A stretch of DNA of 64,000 bases from contig JAXGQD010000003.1 in assembly GCA_040766665.1 (NCBI GenBank), positions 124,001-188,000 of the forward strand, read 5' to 3'. The notes under the pieces were generated by a model that was not told the DNA's origin, did not search any database, and saw only the letters and a list, made by a program, of their open reading frames with translations. This document shows, piece after piece, positions 62,846 to 64,000 of this stretch. This stretch comes from JAXGQD01 sp040766665 (lineage in GTDB: Bacteria > Bacillota > Clostridia > Saccharofermentanales > Fastidiosipilaceae). The position numbers were made by a program, and so were the translations under genes. Position 1 is the stretch's first letter, and every line of letters begins with the position of its first letter.

Positions 62846-63484
62846 ATGAGCAAAGAAATCATCAACGAAATCTCAACCTTTATGACTAAAGGTAAAGTCA
62901 AGAACGTCAAAGAACTGACGCAACAGGCTCTCGATGAGGGACTTACCGCGAAAGAAATCCTCGATGACGGCTTTTTGGCGACCATGAGCGTCATCGGCGA
63001 GAAGTTTAAAAACAATCAGGTCTTCGTGCCCGAAGTTTTAATTGCTGCTCGCGCCATGAACGCAGGTTTGGAAATTCTCAAACCGCAACTGGCTGCTGAA
63101 AACAACGAAGCCGCAGGCACCGTCGTACTGGGCACCGTCAAAGGCGACTTGCACGACATCGGTAAAAACCTAGTTAAAATCATGCTGGAAGGCAAAGGCA
63201 TCACGGTTGTTGACCTCGGCGTTGACGTACCGGCAGAAACCTTCATTGCCAAAGCGAAAGAAAATGATGCATCCATCATTTTGTGCTCGGCTCTTTTGAC
63301 CACCACCATGGTCGAAATGAAAGAAGTTGTTAAACTGCGCAAAGAAACAGGCGATTTGGACGCCAAAGTGAAAGTCATGGTCGGTGGCGCACCGATTACC
63401 CAAGCTTTCTGTGATGACATCGGTGCTGACCTCTATGCGCCGGATGCCGCATCCGCTGCTGAGCTGGCCTACGCCAATCTCTAA
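62846..63484 (+). CDS. Corrinoid (B12-binding) methyl-carrier protein, MtaC/MtbC-like
   Basis: 212 residues with the standard two parts: an N-terminal helical cap (residues 1-88; KELTQQALDEGLTAKEILDDGFLATMSVIGEKF, VFVPEVLIAARAM) and a Rossmann B12-binding domain with GTVKGDLHDIGKNLV, giving lower-ligand His103 in DxHxxG, then VVDLGVDVP and VMVGGAPI. It carries a methyl group on cobalt between a substrate methyltransferase and a second enzyme. The cluster lacks an obvious reductive activator (RACo). AGGAG is upstream, and a terminator follows the gene. Confidence 0.93.
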   Translation: MSKEIINEISTFMTKGKVKNVKELTQQALDEGLTAKEILDDGFLATMSVIGEKFKNNQVFVPEVLIAARAMNAGLEILKPQLAAENNEAAGTVVLGTVKGDLHDIGKNLVKIMLEGKGITVVDLGVDVPAETFIAKAKENDASIILCSALLTTTMVEMKEVVKLRKETGDLDAKVKVMVGGAPITQAFCDDIGADLYAPDAASAAELAYANL

Positions 63485-63537
63485 GGGATTTAAGCTCCTA
63501 GCCGTTAGCTTCGAAAAAGCTTAACAAAAAATGAAAG

Positions 63538-63582
63538 AAGCTGTCTCGCGACATCGATTTGATGCGCTGAGGCAGCTTTTTT
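63538..63582 (+). terminator. Terminator of the PTS/corrinoid operon
   Basis: AAGCTGTCTCGCG (from 63538) pairs with CGCTGAGGCAGCTT with small bulges, followed by TTTTTT. Confidence 0.85.
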
Positions 63583-63596
63583 GTGTCGGTACGAGC

Positions 63597-63664
63597 GGGG
63601 CTGGGATTCGGGGGGGTCGGGGGGTTCTGGGGGATTCGGGGAATTTTGGGGGGCTCTGGGGAAT
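63597..63664 (+). repeat. G-run tract
   Basis: Eight runs of three to seven G within about 65 bases, separated by short TTC/ATTC/TT spacers. It is a very strong G-quadruplex candidate on the plus strand, just after the operon terminator. Confidence 0.75.
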
Positions 63665-63872
63665 TTTGGCCAATAGTTGCGGACATCCCAGACTTCGCTG
63701 GGACCACTGGAGAAATTGGCTATTTGTACTGAATTTTTGGCCAGTAATCACGGCCATCCCAGACTTCGCTGGGACCGCTGGAGAAACTGGCCATTTGCGC
63801 TGAATTTTAGGCCAATAGTTGCGGCCATCCCAGACTTCGCTGGGACCGCCGGAAATTTTGGACAAGCACCGG
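63661..63872 (+). repeat. Three tandem copies of a 70-71-bp unit
   Basis: Units begin GAATTTT at 63661, 63731 and 63802; each contains CATCCCAGACTTCGCTGGGA, a small hairpin with stem CCCAG/CTGGG. No function visible. Confidence 0.8.
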
Positions 63873-63928
63873 TGGGCTGGGCCAACATTTCCGCCCACCA
63901 CTAAAACACCACTATATCTAAATCACCA

Positions 63929-64000
63929 CTACTTCTTTTTCTTTTTGACTTTCCGGGGAACCGGTTTATTGAAATCTTCACGCATCTGCACGTACTGCTC
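63929..64000 (-). CDS. C-terminal end of an unidentified protein
   Basis: The last 23 codons of a minus-strand gene entering from the right edge: EQYVQMREDFNKP followed by VPRKVKKKKK and a TAG stop. The very basic tail suggests a nucleic-acid- or membrane-associated protein, but nothing more can be said. Confidence 0.5.
   Translation of the reverse strand, partial: EQYVQMREDFNKPVPRKVKKKKK

Overview
This window is the replication-origin region of a low-to-mid-GC Gram-positive bacterium (Bacillota, most likely Clostridia). The signs are the order dnaA-dnaN-recF-remB-gyrB, a Soj/Spo0J pair with perfect parS sites, an LPXTG-anchored surface protein with Cna-B and FctA domains, YesM/YesN-type two-component regulators and corrinoid methyltransferase genes. 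A finer assignment (for example an Oscillospirales/Saccharofermentans-like lineage) is only a guess. Genes read left on the left side of dnaA and mostly right on the right side, as expected for two replichores leaving an origin at about 34.8-36.6 kb.

Layout. 1-6.2 kb: a visibly A+T-richer sugar cassette with an FSA-type aldolase (cut by the window edge), a complete Rbs-type ABC importer, a LacI-type regulator and a second FSA-type aldolase. 6.3-11.2 kb: mobile DNA, made of a transposase fragment, an rve transposase / AAA ATPase / zinc-protein element, and a long decayed gene-poor stretch. 11.2-16.8 kb: a leftward operon pepT - HemC/CobA/HemD fusion - CobB-like protein, in which the tetrapyrrole enzymes have lost key catalytic residues. 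17.6-36.4 kb: leftward housekeeping genes (DEDD exonuclease, rpoC, rpoB, a PrsA-like foldase, parB, parA, gyrB, remB, recF, dnaN, oriC, dnaA). 36.6-48.4 kb: rightward genes for oligoendopeptidase F, an RclA-like flavoprotein, a YdeI-like protein, a TIM-barrel isomerase-like protein, the LPXTG protein, apt and a large leucine-rich-repeat lipoprotein. 48.5-57.7 kb: a YesM/YesN two-component system divergent from a second Rbs-type importer, followed by a UroD-family protein, a rhamnose mutarotase and a ferritin-like protein. 58.7-63.5 kb: an alpha/beta hydrolase, then an UlaA/UlaB-type PTS pair, a second UroD-family methyltransferase and a corrinoid protein.

The most interesting biology is on the right. 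Two sugar-import cassettes each carry a UroD-family (MtaA/MtvB-like) protein, and the second also carries a corrinoid protein directly behind PTS genes. This suggests uptake coupled to corrinoid-dependent demethylation of O-methylated sugars or related compounds, which is an inference.

The intergenic islands (16.8-17.6, 44.3-44.8, 57.7-58.7 and 63.5-63.9 kb) hold at least two families of about 180-bp palindromic elements, each present twice, plus several short tandem arrays and G/C-run arrays.

Many genes are split, including the essential dnaA. Every break I could resolve is undone by changing one short homopolymer run by one base, so assembly or sequencing errors are the leading explanation. 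These genes are given as single CDS entries with the break noted.
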